A DNA stretch of 64,000 nucleotides from Caulobacter soli (GCF_011045195.1 NZ_CP049199.1:5191501-5255500); one strand, 5' to 3'. Positions 46,868-56,549 are shown, counted from the stretch's first letter. Numbers and translations: made by a program. Notes: a model not told the origin generated them from the letters alone.

Positions 46868-48046
46868 ATGGTTTCGCGTCGTGTGATGTTGGCGTCGGGT
46901 CTGGCCTCGGGCCTGGCGGCCCTGGTCGGGAGCGCCGCCCGGGCGGCCGGTTCGGACGTCATTCGCATCCCGGTCCGGCAAAGCTTCAACCGCCTGTGGA
47001 CCAGCGTCCGTTTCGACGGCCACGAGCCCGTGCGGTTCATGATCGACACCGGCTCGGACGGCTATCTGGTCGACGGCGATATCGCCACCCAGCTGGGTCT
47101 TAAGCCCAGCCTGCCGGCCGAGGTCGCCGGCGTCGTCGGTTCGAAGGGCGTGCACGGCTACTGGACGCCGAGGATCGTGATCGGCGAGGCCTTCGCCGAC
47201 CAGGACGTCTTCATGCTGGGGACCGACTTCGAGGATTTCATCAAGGGCGCCCTGCCGGGCTGGTTCCTGCAGGCCTACAAGACCGAGATCGACTTCCAGG
47301 GCGGCGAGATCCGCCTCTATCCGAGCGGCGCGCCGGACACGAGCGGCTATGAGGCCGTGAAGCTGATCCACCGCCAGCGTGAGACCGGCGCCGGCTCGCT
47401 GCTCGACCAGCGCCGCATCCGCGATCCGCAGATGCTGGTCAATGTCGATCTGGGCGGCCACAAGCTGCGCGTCGTGCTCGACACCGGTTCGCCCAACGTC
47501 CTGACCCTGTTCCCCTACGCCAATCGCCGCCTGGGCTTGTGGAAGGCCGAGGGCGCGCGCCAGGTGGGCGGCGCCGGCGTCTCGGGCGCCTATGCCGGTC
47601 GCCAGATGCGGGCCGGCGACCTGACGATCGGCTCGTCGGTGATCAAGTCGCCGGTGGTGACGATGATCGACCCCACCCGCACCAGCTACAACGACATCGA
47701 CGGCCTGCTGGGCCTGGACGCCTTGCGCCGCTTCAATGTGGTGATCGACGCGGCGGGCGGCCAATTTTGGATCAAGCCCAACGGGGCCTTCACCATGGCC
47801 CAGCGCATCGATCGCTCGGGCCTGGAGGGCTACAACCATCAGGGCAAGGTGCATGTCGTGGGCGTGGTGGCCGGGTCTCCGGCCGAGACCGCCGGGCTCA
47901 AGGCCGGCGACGTGATCGACCCTCAGGGCGGCCCGGGTCCCTTCTGGTGGTCGCTGGAAGGCGGCCCCGGCGAGGTGATCGAGTTCACGGCCCAGCGCGA
48001 CGGCCAGGCCGTGCCCGTGCGCCTGGTGCTCAGGGATATCGTCTAG
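46868..48046 (+). CDS. Exported retropepsin-like aspartic protease with PDZ domain
   Basis: 392 residues from ATG 46868 (GTG 46865 is in frame). The N-terminus SRRVMLASGLASGLAALV is a TAT-like signal. Two aspartic-protease halves carry MIDTGSDG (about residue 57-64) and VLDTGSPN (about 208-215), like the pair of lobes in pepsin, and a PDZ-like segment follows (VVGVVAGSPAETAGLKAGDVID, about 335-356). Substrate unknown. Ends directly next to the tetR stop (convergent). Confidence 0.82.
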   Translation: MVSRRVMLASGLASGLAALVGSAARAAGSDVIRIPVRQSFNRLWTSVRFDGHEPVRFMIDTGSDGYLVDGDIATQLGLKPSLPAEVAGVVGSKGVHGYWTPRIVIGEAFADQDVFMLGTDFEDFIKGALPGWFLQAYKTEIDFQGGEIRLYPSGAPDTSGYEAVKLIHRQRETGAGSLLDQRRIRDPQMLVNVDLGGHKLRVVLDTGSPNVLTLFPYANRRLGLWKAEGARQVGGAGVSGAYAGRQMRAGDLTIGSSVIKSPVVTMIDPTRTSYNDIDGLLGLDALRRFNVVIDAAGGQFWIKPNGAFTMAQRIDRSGLEGYNHQGKVHVVGVVAGSPAETAGLKAGDVIDPQGGPGPFWWSLEGGPGEVIEFTAQRDGQAVPVRLVLRDIV

Positions 48047-48655
48047 CTAGACCGCGTAGGCCCGCATGAACCGCGCGGCCGCCTCGGTGGCCAGGGCGGC
48101 GAACTCCTCGGCGGTCTTTTCCGACGGCAGGCCCAGCAGGCTGCGCAGCTGGTGGTGGCTCAGCACCATGCCGCCGAAGAATTCGGCCGCCTGGTCGGGA
48201 TCCTCGACCTTCAGCCGGCCCAGGCGGCTTTCCTCGGCCAGGAACAGCGACAGCTGGCGGCGGGTCTGTCGCGGGCCGGCCTCGAACACCTCGCGGGCCA
48301 CGTCGGGCATCTCGCCCGCGCCCTGGATCACCACGCGCATGATCCCATAGGCCTTGGTGGTCGCCACGGTCTCCAGCATCGAGCGGGCGAAGGCTTCGAG
48401 GGCCTCGCGCGGATTGTCGATGGCGCCGGGATCGCGCAGCGGGGCGGTGATCGCCGCCACCCGCCGGGCCATCAGGGCCCGCACCAGCTCGGCCTTGGAG
48501 CCATAGTGGTTGTAGACCGTCTGCTTGGAGACGCCCGCCCGCTTGGCGATGGCCTCCATCGGCGCGGAGAGGCCGCGCTGGCCGATCACCTCGACGGCGG
48601 CGTCGAGAATGGCTTCGGTCTTGGCGACGTCGATCTGTCCGGCGACTCTTGGCAT
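48047..48655 (-). CDS. TetR-family transcriptional regulator
   Basis: 202 residues. N-terminal TetR helix-turn-helix: AILDAAVEVIGQRGLSAPMEAIAKRAGVSKQTVYNHYGSKAEL (about 15-57), with an AefR-like C-terminal ligand-binding part. Last gene of the emrA-emrB-tetR run, 16 bp after emrB. Presumed local repressor of that efflux system; the palindrome upstream of emrA is its likely operator. Confidence 0.9.
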   Translation of the reverse strand: MPRVAGQIDVAKTEAILDAAVEVIGQRGLSAPMEAIAKRAGVSKQTVYNHYGSKAELVRALMARRVAAITAPLRDPGAIDNPREALEAFARSMLETVATTKAYGIMRVVIQGAGEMPDVAREVFEAGPRQTRRQLSLFLAEESRLGRLKVEDPDQAAEFFGGMVLSHHQLRSLLGLPSEKTAEEFAALATEAAARFMRAYAV

Positions 48656-48671
48656 CAGAAGACTTTGGGCA

Positions 48672-50273
48672 TCAGTGCGCGTCCGAAGGCGGAGGAGGGG
48701 CGTTCTTGACCGGCCTGGCCAGCAGCGAGATGAAGGCCGCCGCGAAGCAGCCGATGGCCAGCATGGTGAAGCTGTCGCCGAAGGCCAGCACCGTGGCCTG
48801 CTGCTGCAGCATGCCGCCGATGGCCTTGCGGGCCGCGCCGTCGGGGTCGGCGACGCCCAGCTGGGCCATGCGCTCGGCCAGGCCCTGCATCATGCCGGCC
48901 ATCCGGGCGTCGCTCTGGCTGACCCCGTCCGACAGGCTCATGTAGTACAGCGCCGTCTGGTTGGTGATCGTCGTGGCCAGCAGGGCCAGGCCGATCGCCC
49001 CACCGGTGTTGCGCGACAGGTTCACCAGGCCCGAGGCGTTCTTGACCATGCTCTGGGGCAGGGTGCTCATCGTCACCTGCTGGGTGGCGATCATGGCGAT
49101 CATCACCCCCACGCCTCGGCAGGCCTGGACGCCGGCGAACTGCCAGAAGCCCCAGTCCTTGGTCACGCCATGGGCCATGTACATGCCAAAGCCCGCCAGC
49201 ATGAAGCCGACGAACAGCGGAATACGCGGGTCTATGCCACGGACCAGGCGACCGGCCAGCGGGCCGGTGGCGAACATCGACAGGCCCGAGACCACCATGG
49301 TCGTGCCGACCTCGGAAGCCGAATAGCCCCGCACCCGGCCCAGGAACTGCGGCAGCAGGAAGGTGCCGCCGAACAGGCTGGCGCCCGACATCGCCGTCAT
49401 GGCCACGCCGATCGTGAAGTTGCGATTGCTGAAGGCCCGCAGCTGGACGATCGGGTTCTTGTAGGTCAGGGACCGCCAGACGAAGAGCACGCCGGTGACG
49501 ACCGCCAGCACCGTCAGGCCCAGGATGCCGCTGTCCTCGAACCAGCCGTCCTTGGAGCCTTCCTCCAGCACGAACTGCATGCTCATCAGGAAGGTGGCCA
49601 TCACGGCCAGGCCGAACCAGTCGAAACCCTTGGCCAGGCTGGGATCGCCCTTGTCGAACTGGCCCCAGCGCGCCACGCCGAACAGCACGATCAGGCCGGT
49701 CGGCACGTTGATGAAGAACAGCCAGCGCCAGCTCAGCGCCTCGGTCAGGTGGCCGCCCAGGGTCGGGCCGACGGTCGGGGCCAGGGTGACGATCAGGCCC
49801 ATGATCACGCTGGCCGTCACCCGCCGCTCGGGCGGGAAGGCGGTGAAGGCCACGGCGAACACCGTGGGGATCATGGCCCCGCCGATGAAGCCCTGCAGGG
49901 CCCGGGTGAGGATCATCATGTCGATCGACGAGCTGAGGCCCGTCAGCACGCTCATGAGGATGAAGCCGGCGCACGAGATCAGATAGACGCGCTGCGTCCC
50001 CCACAGTCGCGACAGATATCCCGACAGCGGGATCATCACGACCTCGGGGATCAGGTAGGCGGTCTGGATCCAGCTGACCTGGTCGGCGCTGGCGCCCACC
50101 CCGGCCTGGATCTGCGGCAGCGAGGCCGCCACGATCTGGATGTCGAGGATGGCCATGAACTGGCCGATGACCATGGCCCCGAAACCGAGGAACAGCTTGG
50201 TCCAGTCGACTTCGGGCGCCGCCGGCTTGGGGACCGCGGATGAAGCGTTGGCGGGGAGGGCGGCGTCGGTCAT
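48672..50273 (-). CDS. EmrB/QacA family (DHA2) drug:H+ antiporter
   Basis: 533 residues with about 14 hydrophobic segments, as expected for DHA2. N-terminal MVIGQFMAILDIQIVAASLPQIQ (about 34-56), motif A-like SGYLSRLWGTQRV (about 83-95), and the motif C-like PTVGPTLGGHLTEAL (about 152-166). With the membrane-fusion protein encoded next to it, exports drugs or toxic compounds across the envelope. The specific substrate is unknown. Confidence 0.93.
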   Translation of the reverse strand: MTDAALPANASSAVPKPAAPEVDWTKLFLGFGAMVIGQFMAILDIQIVAASLPQIQAGVGASADQVSWIQTAYLIPEVVMIPLSGYLSRLWGTQRVYLISCAGFILMSVLTGLSSSIDMMILTRALQGFIGGAMIPTVFAVAFTAFPPERRVTASVIMGLIVTLAPTVGPTLGGHLTEALSWRWLFFINVPTGLIVLFGVARWGQFDKGDPSLAKGFDWFGLAVMATFLMSMQFVLEEGSKDGWFEDSGILGLTVLAVVTGVLFVWRSLTYKNPIVQLRAFSNRNFTIGVAMTAMSGASLFGGTFLLPQFLGRVRGYSASEVGTTMVVSGLSMFATGPLAGRLVRGIDPRIPLFVGFMLAGFGMYMAHGVTKDWGFWQFAGVQACRGVGVMIAMIATQQVTMSTLPQSMVKNASGLVNLSRNTGGAIGLALLATTITNQTALYYMSLSDGVSQSDARMAGMMQGLAERMAQLGVADPDGAARKAIGGMLQQQATVLAFGDSFTMLAIGCFAAAFISLLARPVKNAPPPPSDAH

Positions 50274-50297
50274 GGCGGCGATCCGAACCGGAGCGCC

Positions 50298-51413
50298 TTA
50301 GCGCGCCTGGTCCTTCGGATTGCCTTGGGCGTACTGGCCGGCGTTCGGCAGGCCGGCCTGGGCGAAGCTCGGGCCCGAGCGGTCGCGCACGTCGACCTTG
50401 ACGTCGACCGACAGGCCCGGACGCAGGGCCGCGCCCAGTTCAGACTTCTCCACGACGATTTTCACCGGCAGGCGCTGGGTGATCTTGGTGAAGTTGCCCA
50501 CGGCGTTCTCGACCGGGATCAGAGCGAACTCCTGGCCGGTGGCCGGGGCGAAGCTGTCCAGCTTGCCGTGGATCACGCTCTTGCCGAAGGCGTCGGCCTT
50601 GATCTCGACCGGCTGACCCACGCGCAGGCGAGCGACCTGGGTCTCTTTGAAATTGGCGACGATATAGCCCTGGCCGACCGGGACGATCGACATCAGGGCC
50701 ACGCCCGGCGAGACCAGCTGGCCGGGGCGCAAGCTGCGGGCGCCGACCACGCCGGCGGCGGGCGCGCGGATCACGGTGCGGTCCAGGTCGATGCGGGCCT
50801 GCTCGACGGCGGCGCGGGCGGCGGCGGCCTGGGCCACGGTCTGGGCGCGGGCCGAACCCAGGGATTCCGAAGCGCGGCGCTCGGCCTCGAGGGCGGCCTG
50901 GGCGCTCTGCACGGCGGCTGCCGATTGGGCGGCGCTGGCCTGGGTGGTCTGGACCTTCTGGGTCGACACCCAGCCCTGCTTGGCCAGGGCGTCGTAGCGG
51001 ACCAGGTCGGCCTTGGCGCGGCCCTGGTCGGCCTGGGCGCTGACCACGCCGGCGGCGCGCTGGGCGATCATGGCCTGTTCGAGGGCGGCTTTGTCGTCGA
51101 CGCCCTTGATGGCCGCTTCCAGGGCCTGGGCGTTGGCGATGGCCTGGTCCAGCTTGGCTTGCAGCGGGGCCGGATCAATGCGCGCGACCACCTGGCCGGC
51201 CTCGACCCGCTGGTTGTCGGCCACCAGCACCTCGGCGACATAGCCCGAGACCTGCGGGCTGACCTGCACGGTGTCGGCCTGGACGAAGGCGTTGTCGGTG
51301 GACTCGTAGCGCTGCTTGTCGACGAACCACAGTCCGCCGCCGACGATCAGGGCCACGACGGCCACGCCGCCGACGATCAGCGGAACCAGTTTCTTCTTCG
51401 ACGCGGCGGCCAT
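50298..51413 (-). CDS. EmrA-type membrane-fusion protein (HlyD family)
   Basis: 371 residues from ATG 51413. One N-terminal helix (about 10-30, VPLIVGGVAVVALIVGGGLW) then a lipoyl-type domain (VSPQVSGYVAEVLVADNQRVEAGQ, about 52-75), a long coiled coil of alanine-rich QSAAAVQSAQAALEAERR type, and a beta-barrel with VNAVGN-type elements. Forms a periplasmic bridge with EmrB-like antiporter. Gene order emrA-emrB-tetR, all minus. Confidence 0.92.
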   Translation of the reverse strand: MAAASKKKLVPLIVGGVAVVALIVGGGLWFVDKQRYESTDNAFVQADTVQVSPQVSGYVAEVLVADNQRVEAGQVVARIDPAPLQAKLDQAIANAQALEAAIKGVDDKAALEQAMIAQRAAGVVSAQADQGRAKADLVRYDALAKQGWVSTQKVQTTQASAAQSAAAVQSAQAALEAERRASESLGSARAQTVAQAAAARAAVEQARIDLDRTVIRAPAAGVVGARSLRPGQLVSPGVALMSIVPVGQGYIVANFKETQVARLRVGQPVEIKADAFGKSVIHGKLDSFAPATGQEFALIPVENAVGNFTKITQRLPVKIVVEKSELGAALRPGLSVDVKVDVRDRSGPSFAQAGLPNAGQYAQGNPKDQAR

Positions 51414-51484
51414 GGACGAGATCCTGAAAACAACCCGATGAACCGGGGCGATATATCGGACCTTCGCCCCGGGCAAGGGATAAA

Positions 51485-51500
51485 TGGACGCACCCGTCCA
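51485..51500. promoter_or_regulatory. Palindromic operator of the emrA-emrB-tetR operon
   Basis: TGGACG-CACC-CGTCCA, a perfect inverted repeat with 6-bp arms. On the minus strand it lies just after TTGATT (a fair -35) and overlaps a possible -10 (ATTTAT) with 17-base spacing, 71 bp upstream of the emrA start. Sits where a TetR repressor usually binds. Confidence 0.55.
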
Positions 51501-51541
51501 AAAATCAACGGGGCTGACTTGAAAGCCTCAGGGCCGCGACA

Positions 51542-53338
51542 TCACGCCGCGCGAACGGCGTGCGCCGGACCGCCCTCGATGCGGAAGCGCCCCACCAGCC
51601 GCTGCAGTTCCGAGGCCTCGTTGGACAGCGAATGGCTGGCGGCGGTGGATTCCTCGACCATGGCCGCGTTCTGCTGGGTGGCCTGGTCCATCTGGTTCAC
51701 GGCGGTGTTGATCTGCTGCAGGCCGGTGGCCTGTTCCTGGGCCGAGGCGGCGATCTCGGCCACCGTGCGGTTGATGGCCACGACGCCGGCGGTGATCCGC
51801 TTCAGGGCCTCGCCGGTCTCACCGACCAGTTCGACGCCCTGGCCGACCTGCTGCGACGAGGTCGAGATCAGGGTCTTGATTTCCCGAGCCGCGTCGGCCG
51901 AGCGCTGGGCGAGCGCCCGGACTTCTTGGGCCACCACCGCGAAACCGCGTCCCGCGTCGCCGGCGCGCGCCGCCTCGACGCCGGCGTTCAGGGCCAGCAG
52001 GTTGGTCTGGAAGGCGATCTCGTCGATGACGCCGATGATCTGCGACACCTGCTGCGAGGATTCCTCGATCTGGGTCATCGCCTGGATGGCCCGCTCGACC
52101 ACCTGACCGCCGGTCTCGGCGTCGCGGCGGGCGGCCTGGACGGTGCGATCGGCCTCGCTCGTGCCCTCGGCCGTGCGGCGGACGGTGGCGACGATCTCGT
52201 CGAGAGCGGCGGCGGTTTCTTCGAGCCCTGCCGCCTGTTGCTCGGTGCGGCGCGACAGGTCGTCGGCGGCGTGGCTGATCTCGCCCGAGCCCGAGCGGAT
52301 GCCCTGCACCGCGCCGGTGATCACCGTCATGGTCTCCTGCAGCCGGCCCATGGCGGCGTTGAAGTCGTCCTGCAGCTTGCGATAGCTGGCCGGGAAGGTC
52401 TGGGTCAGGCGGTAGGTCAGGTCGCCCTGCGCCAGGTGCTCCAGGGCCTCGCCGAGACCTTCGACGACGCCGGACTGCTCGCGCGCGGCGGCGGCGCGAC
52501 CGGCCTCGTTGGTCTGGCGCTCGTCCTCGGCCTGACGACGTTGGTCGGCGGCCTGGCCCTCGACGCGCAGCTTCTCGATCGCGGCGTCCTTGAAGGTCAT
52601 CACGGCGGCGGCCATCGCTCCGATCTCGTCCTTGCGGCCCACCGCCGGCACGGCGACGGTGTTGTCGCCATCGGCCAGGCGACGCATGGCGGCGGTCATG
52701 GCGGCGATCGGCGCGGCGATGGCGCCTGACAGCAGCCAGCCCATCAGCACCGCGATCCCGACCGCCATCGCGCCGCCCACGGCCAAGGCCGCGTTGGCGG
52801 CGGTGAGCGCCTTGGACTGGTTCGCCGCGCGTTCGGTCAGCTCGGCCGTCTCGTTGTCGCGCATGGCCTTGAGCGCCTTGCGGACCTGGGTCAGGCGCCC
52901 AACCTTGACGACGTCGAGACGCGCGGCCTCCAGCTGAGCGGGGTCGCGGGCGCTGGCCAGTTGCTGGCGGCTTTCTGTGCGAAAGACCTCGACGGTCTGG
53001 GTCAGGGTGTCGAGCCGGGCCTTTTCGGCGTCGCTCTCGACACCGTCGCGCAGGGCCTGGAAATGCTGGTCATACACGCCCTGCAGCGTGTCGTACTGCT
53101 TGGCGAAGGCGGGATCCAGGCTGGCGACGAAGCCGCGCGCCGCGTTCTGCTGTTCGATCAGCGTCATCAGCGTCTCGTCGATCGCGCCGATATAGGCGTA
53201 GCTGTGATCGTTGAGGGCGGCGGCCTGGCGAATGGTCGTCAGGCTGCTCCACACCAGGGCTCCGGCGGCGGCCACGGCCAGCACGAGGATCGCGAAGGCG
53301 ACCAAGAGTTTGCGCGCTACCTTGAGGTTGTTCAGCAT
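51542..53338 (-). CDS. Methyl-accepting chemotaxis protein
   Basis: 598 residues. Transmembrane helix 1 (about 10-32), periplasmic four-helix-bundle sensor (about 35-187), transmembrane helix 2 (about 188-212), HAMP (about 213-266), and the signalling domain (about 310-565). Its hairpin tip is IDEIAFQTNLLALNAGVEAARAGDAGRGFAVVAQEVR; the tip is canonical for CheA/CheW binding. The C-terminus ends AHAVRAA without a CheR-docking pentapeptide. Stop is close to the emrA promoter. Ligand unknown. Confidence 0.96.
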   Translation of the reverse strand: MLNNLKVARKLLVAFAILVLAVAAAGALVWSSLTTIRQAAALNDHSYAYIGAIDETLMTLIEQQNAARGFVASLDPAFAKQYDTLQGVYDQHFQALRDGVESDAEKARLDTLTQTVEVFRTESRQQLASARDPAQLEAARLDVVKVGRLTQVRKALKAMRDNETAELTERAANQSKALTAANAALAVGGAMAVGIAVLMGWLLSGAIAAPIAAMTAAMRRLADGDNTVAVPAVGRKDEIGAMAAAVMTFKDAAIEKLRVEGQAADQRRQAEDERQTNEAGRAAAAREQSGVVEGLGEALEHLAQGDLTYRLTQTFPASYRKLQDDFNAAMGRLQETMTVITGAVQGIRSGSGEISHAADDLSRRTEQQAAGLEETAAALDEIVATVRRTAEGTSEADRTVQAARRDAETGGQVVERAIQAMTQIEESSQQVSQIIGVIDEIAFQTNLLALNAGVEAARAGDAGRGFAVVAQEVRALAQRSADAAREIKTLISTSSQQVGQGVELVGETGEALKRITAGVVAINRTVAEIAASAQEQATGLQQINTAVNQMDQATQQNAAMVEESTAASHSLSNEASELQRLVGRFRIEGGPAHAVRAA

Positions 53339-53725
53339 TTCCGCGGTCCCTGGCGAACGTGTTGCGAGGAACTTCTGGCCAGAACATCCTTAACAAAGCC
53401 GGCAAGGCTTCCCGGTCCCAGGTAAACCCTTACCAAGTTCGCCCAACGCGCCTGACAATGGCCTGGAATTGAAAGGATTTCTTCCACATGCGGCGGATCG
53501 CCGCAGCGTGCGTTATCCAATCAATACTTCAGTTGTTTGAAATGATGAACATCGTTATTTGGATTTCGTCGCCTCTCGACCTGCGAGCGTGTTCCTAGCG
53601 TCGATTTCTCGCAAAGGACGAATCGCGGCATTAATCTTCGCGCGCCGGCGCAACCGGGGGAGCCGCGCGCGCGTATTTCCAAGTGCGGGACCGTGCCGTT
53701 CCGCGCTGTCGCCCAGGAAGCGCCC
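53339..53725. other. Gene-free region between mcp and the small membrane protein
   Basis: 387 bp, relatively AT-rich around 53505-53570. It has the mcp promoter on the minus strand and that of the small gene on the plus strand. An inverted repeat GGTAA-ACCC-TTACC lies at 53420-53433. I see no longer gene or RNA. Confidence 0.45.
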
Positions 53726-53854
53726 ATGAACGCCCCGACGAACGCCCCCGGCCCGCTGTCGATGTTCCGCCCCGTGCTGTGGCTGGCGGCCGCCGCCTTC
53801 GCCGCGGGCTTTGGCGGCTATCTGGCGATGTCGCCGGCTCTGCACGGCGGCTGA
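53726..53854 (+). CDS. Small (42-residue) membrane protein
   Basis: ATG 53726 gives 42 residues: a 12-residue alanine- and proline-rich N-terminus, then one hydrophobic helix, LWLAAAAFAAGFGGYLAM (about residues 18-35), and a short GG tail. AGGAAG lies 6 bp upstream, a good ribosome site. Too short for ordinary gene calling. Function unknown. Convergent with dut, 33 bp apart. Confidence 0.55.
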   Translation: MNAPTNAPGPLSMFRPVLWLAAAAFAAGFGGYLAMSPALHGG

Positions 53855-53887
53855 GGCGCGGCGGCTAGTCGCCGCCACGCCCTTTCG

Positions 53888-54346
53888 TTATTTCGCGCCG
53901 GTCGAACCGAAGCCGCCCGCGCCGCGCGCCGTCTCGTCCAGGCTGGTCGTCAGGCCCCATGAGGCCTGGACCACCGGCGCGATCACCAGCTGGGCGATGC
54001 GGTCGCCCCGGCGGATGGTGAAGTCCTCTTCCCCCAGATTGATCAGGATCACCTTCACCTCGCCGCGATAGTCGCTGTCGATGGTGCCGGGGGTGTTGAG
54101 GCAGGTGACGCCGGACTTGGCGGCCAGGCCCGAGCGCGGCCGCACCTGGGCCTCGAAGCCCAGCGGCACGGCGAAGGCCAGGCCCGTGGGGACCATGAAC
54201 CGCGCGCCCGGCTTCAGCACCAGCGGCGCGTCCTCGGCCACCGCCGCGCGCAGGTCCATGCCGGCCGCGCCGTTGGTCTCGTAGGCGGGCAGGGGCAGGC
54301 CTTCGGCATGGGCCAGCTGGACGACGGGGATGTGCGGGGCGGTCAT
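53888..54346 (-). CDS. dut: Deoxyuridine triphosphate nucleotidohydrolase
   Basis: 152 residues. Hydrolyses dUTP to dUMP, keeping uracil out of DNA. Trimeric dUTPase motifs: AGMDLRAA (motif 1, about residues 28-35), RPRSGLAAK (motif 2, about 70-78), [20 protein letters not shown] (motif 3, about 84-103), and the C-terminal GGFGSTG (motif 5). Its start overlaps the end of coaBC by 4 bp. Confidence 0.97.
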   Translation of the reverse strand: MTAPHIPVVQLAHAEGLPLPAYETNGAAGMDLRAAVAEDAPLVLKPGARFMVPTGLAFAVPLGFEAQVRPRSGLAAKSGVTCLNTPGTIDSDYRGEVKVILINLGEEDFTIRRGDRIAQLVIAPVVQASWGLTTSLDETARGAGGFGSTGAK

Positions 54347-55539
54347 GAAAGGCTCTTTGCTATGCGTTGGGCGAGGTCGTGGGCCACGGAGTCCTTGGCG
54401 GCCCGCGTCCAGCGTTCGGTCTTGTCCTTGGAGATCAGCAGGACGGCGTTCTCGTCGCCGCCCATCACGCCGGGCTCGGTGACGTCGTTGGCGATGATCC
54501 AGTCGCAGCCCTTGCGCGCCAGCTTGGCGCGGGCGTGCATCTCGACGTCGTTGGTCTCGGCCGCGAAGCCGACCACCAGCTTGGGCCGCTTGGGGCCGGT
54601 GGCCGACAGGGTGGCCAGGATGTCGGGGTTCTCGACGAAGGTCAGGGCCGGCGGGCCGCCCTTGTCCTTCTTCAGCTTGGTGCCGAACACCTCGTCGATG
54701 CGCCAGTCGGCGACGGCGGCCACGAACACGCCGACGTCGGCGGGCAGGGCGGCCTGGCAGGCGGCCAGCATGTCGCGGGCGGTCTCGACGTCGACGCGAT
54801 CGACGCCGAACGGGGTGGGCAGGGACACCGGCCCGCTGACCAGGGTGACCCGCGCGCCCAGCTTGGCCAGGGCGCCGGCGATGGCGTAGCCCTGGCGGCC
54901 GCTGGAGCGGTTGGTGATGCCGCGCACCGGATCGATGGGTTCGAAGGTGGGGCCGGCGGTGACCAGGGCGTGCTTGCCGACCAGCGGCCGGTCAGCGGGC
55001 CCTTCCAGCGCCGCCATGATGGCGTCGAAGATCACGGGCGGCTCGGCCAGGCGACCCGGGCCGAACTCGCCGCAGGCCATGGCGCCGTCGTCGGGCCCGA
55101 CGAACAGCACGCCATCCTTCTTCAAGGTCTCGAGATTGCGCTGGGTCGCCGGGTGCAGCCACATCCGCACGTTCATGGCCGGCGCCATCAGCACCGGCTT
55201 GTCGGTGGCCAGCAGGGTCGTGGAGGCCAGGTCGCCGGCCAGGCCGTTGGCGGCCTTGGCGATCAGGTCGGCGGTGGCCGGGGCCACCACCACCAGGTCG
55301 GCCGAGCGCGACAGCTCGATATGGCCCATCTCGGCCTCGTCGGTCAGCGAGAACAGCTCGGCATAGACCTTGTCCTCGGCCAGGGCCGAAAGGGTGAGGG
55401 CGGTGACGAACTCCGCGCCCGCCTTGGTCAGGATCGGCCGCACGCCCACGCCCGCCTTGCGCAGCAGGCGCGTCAGCTCCAGCGCCTTGTAGGCGGCGAT
55501 GCCGCCGCCGACGATCAGAAGAACCCGCTTCTCGGACAT
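54343..55539 (-). CDS. coaBC: Bifunctional phosphopantothenoylcysteine decarboxylase/phosphopantothenate--cysteine ligase
   Basis: 398 residues from ATG 55539 ([18 protein letters not shown]). CoaC part: FMN-binding [20 protein letters not shown] (about 133-140) and ACGEFGPGR (about 165-173). CoaB part from about 190: [22 protein letters not shown] (about 199-220) and a metal-binding GKxx segment. Coenzyme A synthesis. Gene order ubiE-ubiB-coaBC-dut is standard in alphaproteobacteria; here ubiE is displaced. Confidence 0.97.
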   Translation of the reverse strand: MSEKRVLLIVGGGIAAYKALELTRLLRKAGVGVRPILTKAGAEFVTALTLSALAEDKVYAELFSLTDEAEMGHIELSRSADLVVVAPATADLIAKAANGLAGDLASTTLLATDKPVLMAPAMNVRMWLHPATQRNLETLKKDGVLFVGPDDGAMACGEFGPGRLAEPPVIFDAIMAALEGPADRPLVGKHALVTAGPTFEPIDPVRGITNRSSGRQGYAIAGALAKLGARVTLVSGPVSLPTPFGVDRVDVETARDMLAACQAALPADVGVFVAAVADWRIDEVFGTKLKKDKGGPPALTFVENPDILATLSATGPKRPKLVVGFAAETNDVEMHARAKLARKGCDWIIANDVTEPGVMGGDENAVLLISKDKTERWTRAAKDSVAHDLAQRIAKSLS

Positions 55540-55706
55540 GGTGTCGGTCTCCGGCGCGCCACGCCCCCACGGAGGCGTCATCAGGCGCATAGAGCGACGC
55601 GGCCTTTTGCGTAAGCCCCCACGCGCAAAAACCTTAACAGGGACTCGACATCCGTTCCGTCTTCGTTCTTAATCGTTAAAGTAGATCAGAACCTCGGAGA
55701 TCGATC

Positions 55707-56276
55707 ATGACGGTACGGTGCGCGTCCTGGCTTTCCACCTTGGCGGCCGTGGGCCTGGCCCTCGGCGTCGCGGCTTGCGACGGCGGCGCCTCGGCGGTGA
55801 AGGCGCCCAAGGGCGGCGCGGTGGCCTCGGCGGTCGAGCCGGCGTCCGACCGTGATGCGCCGGCCTACGAAGGCGCGACCACGGCCCGGCCCGATCCGCG
55901 CGACGCGCCGGTTCGCAAGGTGGCGGGCAAGCCGATGTGGGCGGCCAACCGCACGCGCACGGCCGAGGAGAACGCCCAGCGGGGCTTCGAGCGCTACGGG
56001 GCCGAATTCGCCGCCGCCGATGTCGACGACTATGTCCGCAAGACCCACGCCTTCGTCGGCCATCCGCCGACGGGCGCCGAGACCCTGCAGCGGGCGAACG
56101 GCGACACCCTGATCTACGACCCCAAGGACAACGTCTTCGCGGTGGTCACCAAGGCTGGCGCGCCACGCACGATGTTCAAGCCCGACGACGGCGCGACCTA
56201 TTGGGCGACGCAGAAGGCCGGCCAGGCCCGCCGAACGGCCGCGTCGCGAGACCGCACGTCCAGCGCCGACAGCTAG
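55707..56276 (+). CDS. Hypothetical lipoprotein with a toxin-like C-terminal pattern
   Basis: 189 residues. Signal peptide with lipobox GVAAC (cysteine about residue 24), a disordered A/P-rich linker to about 75, then a domain with GFERYGAEFAAADVDDYVRK and GDTLIYDPKDNVFAVVTKAG and a later TMFKPDD. The pattern RxNGD-YDP-NxF-VV-GxxRTxFKP resembles C-terminal domains of polymorphic toxins (colicin-D-like nucleases) as I recall, but I cannot name a family. No immunity gene is adjacent. Convergent with ubiB. Confidence 0.5.
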   Translation: MTVRCASWLSTLAAVGLALGVAACDGGASAVKAPKGGAVASAVEPASDRDAPAYEGATTARPDPRDAPVRKVAGKPMWAANRTRTAEENAQRGFERYGAEFAAADVDDYVRKTHAFVGHPPTGAETLQRANGDTLIYDPKDNVFAVVTKAGAPRTMFKPDDGATYWATQKAGQARRTAASRDRTSSADS

Positions 56277-56430
56277 GATCCTCCACAAGCGCGCCGTTGG
56301 GGGGCGGCGCCGAGGCGAGGGCAGGGCGCGATCCGCGCCGACCCGCCTCGTCACCCCGGTCGGCCTGGCGGGCGATCGGGACCCAGGGGCGGTGCGCAAC
56401 GCCCCTGGGCGAGCTTGATGACGCCATGAG

Positions 56431-56490
56431 CCTCTCCCTCTCCCGGAGGGGAGAGGGAGAGGCCCGCCGCGAAGCGGTGGGAGGGTGAGG
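56431..56490. repeat. Palindromic intergenic repeat (CCTCTCCCTCTCCC family)
   Basis: CCTCTCCCTCTCCC (56431-56444) is mirrored exactly by 56449-56462 around GGAG, followed by CCGCCGCGAAGCGG. Same family as 35226-35308. Between the convergent lipoprotein and ubiB genes. Confidence 0.85.
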
Positions 56491-56549
56491 GGTGAAGGCG
56501 TCGATTGGCGTGCCGGCAGGGTCTTGATGAGCTTGGAGACAGCGTTTGG

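Noticed and set aside
55662..55680. TTAATCGTTAA as a CtrA box upstream of the lipoprotein gene
   Set aside because: The spacing between the TTAA units is 3, not 7.
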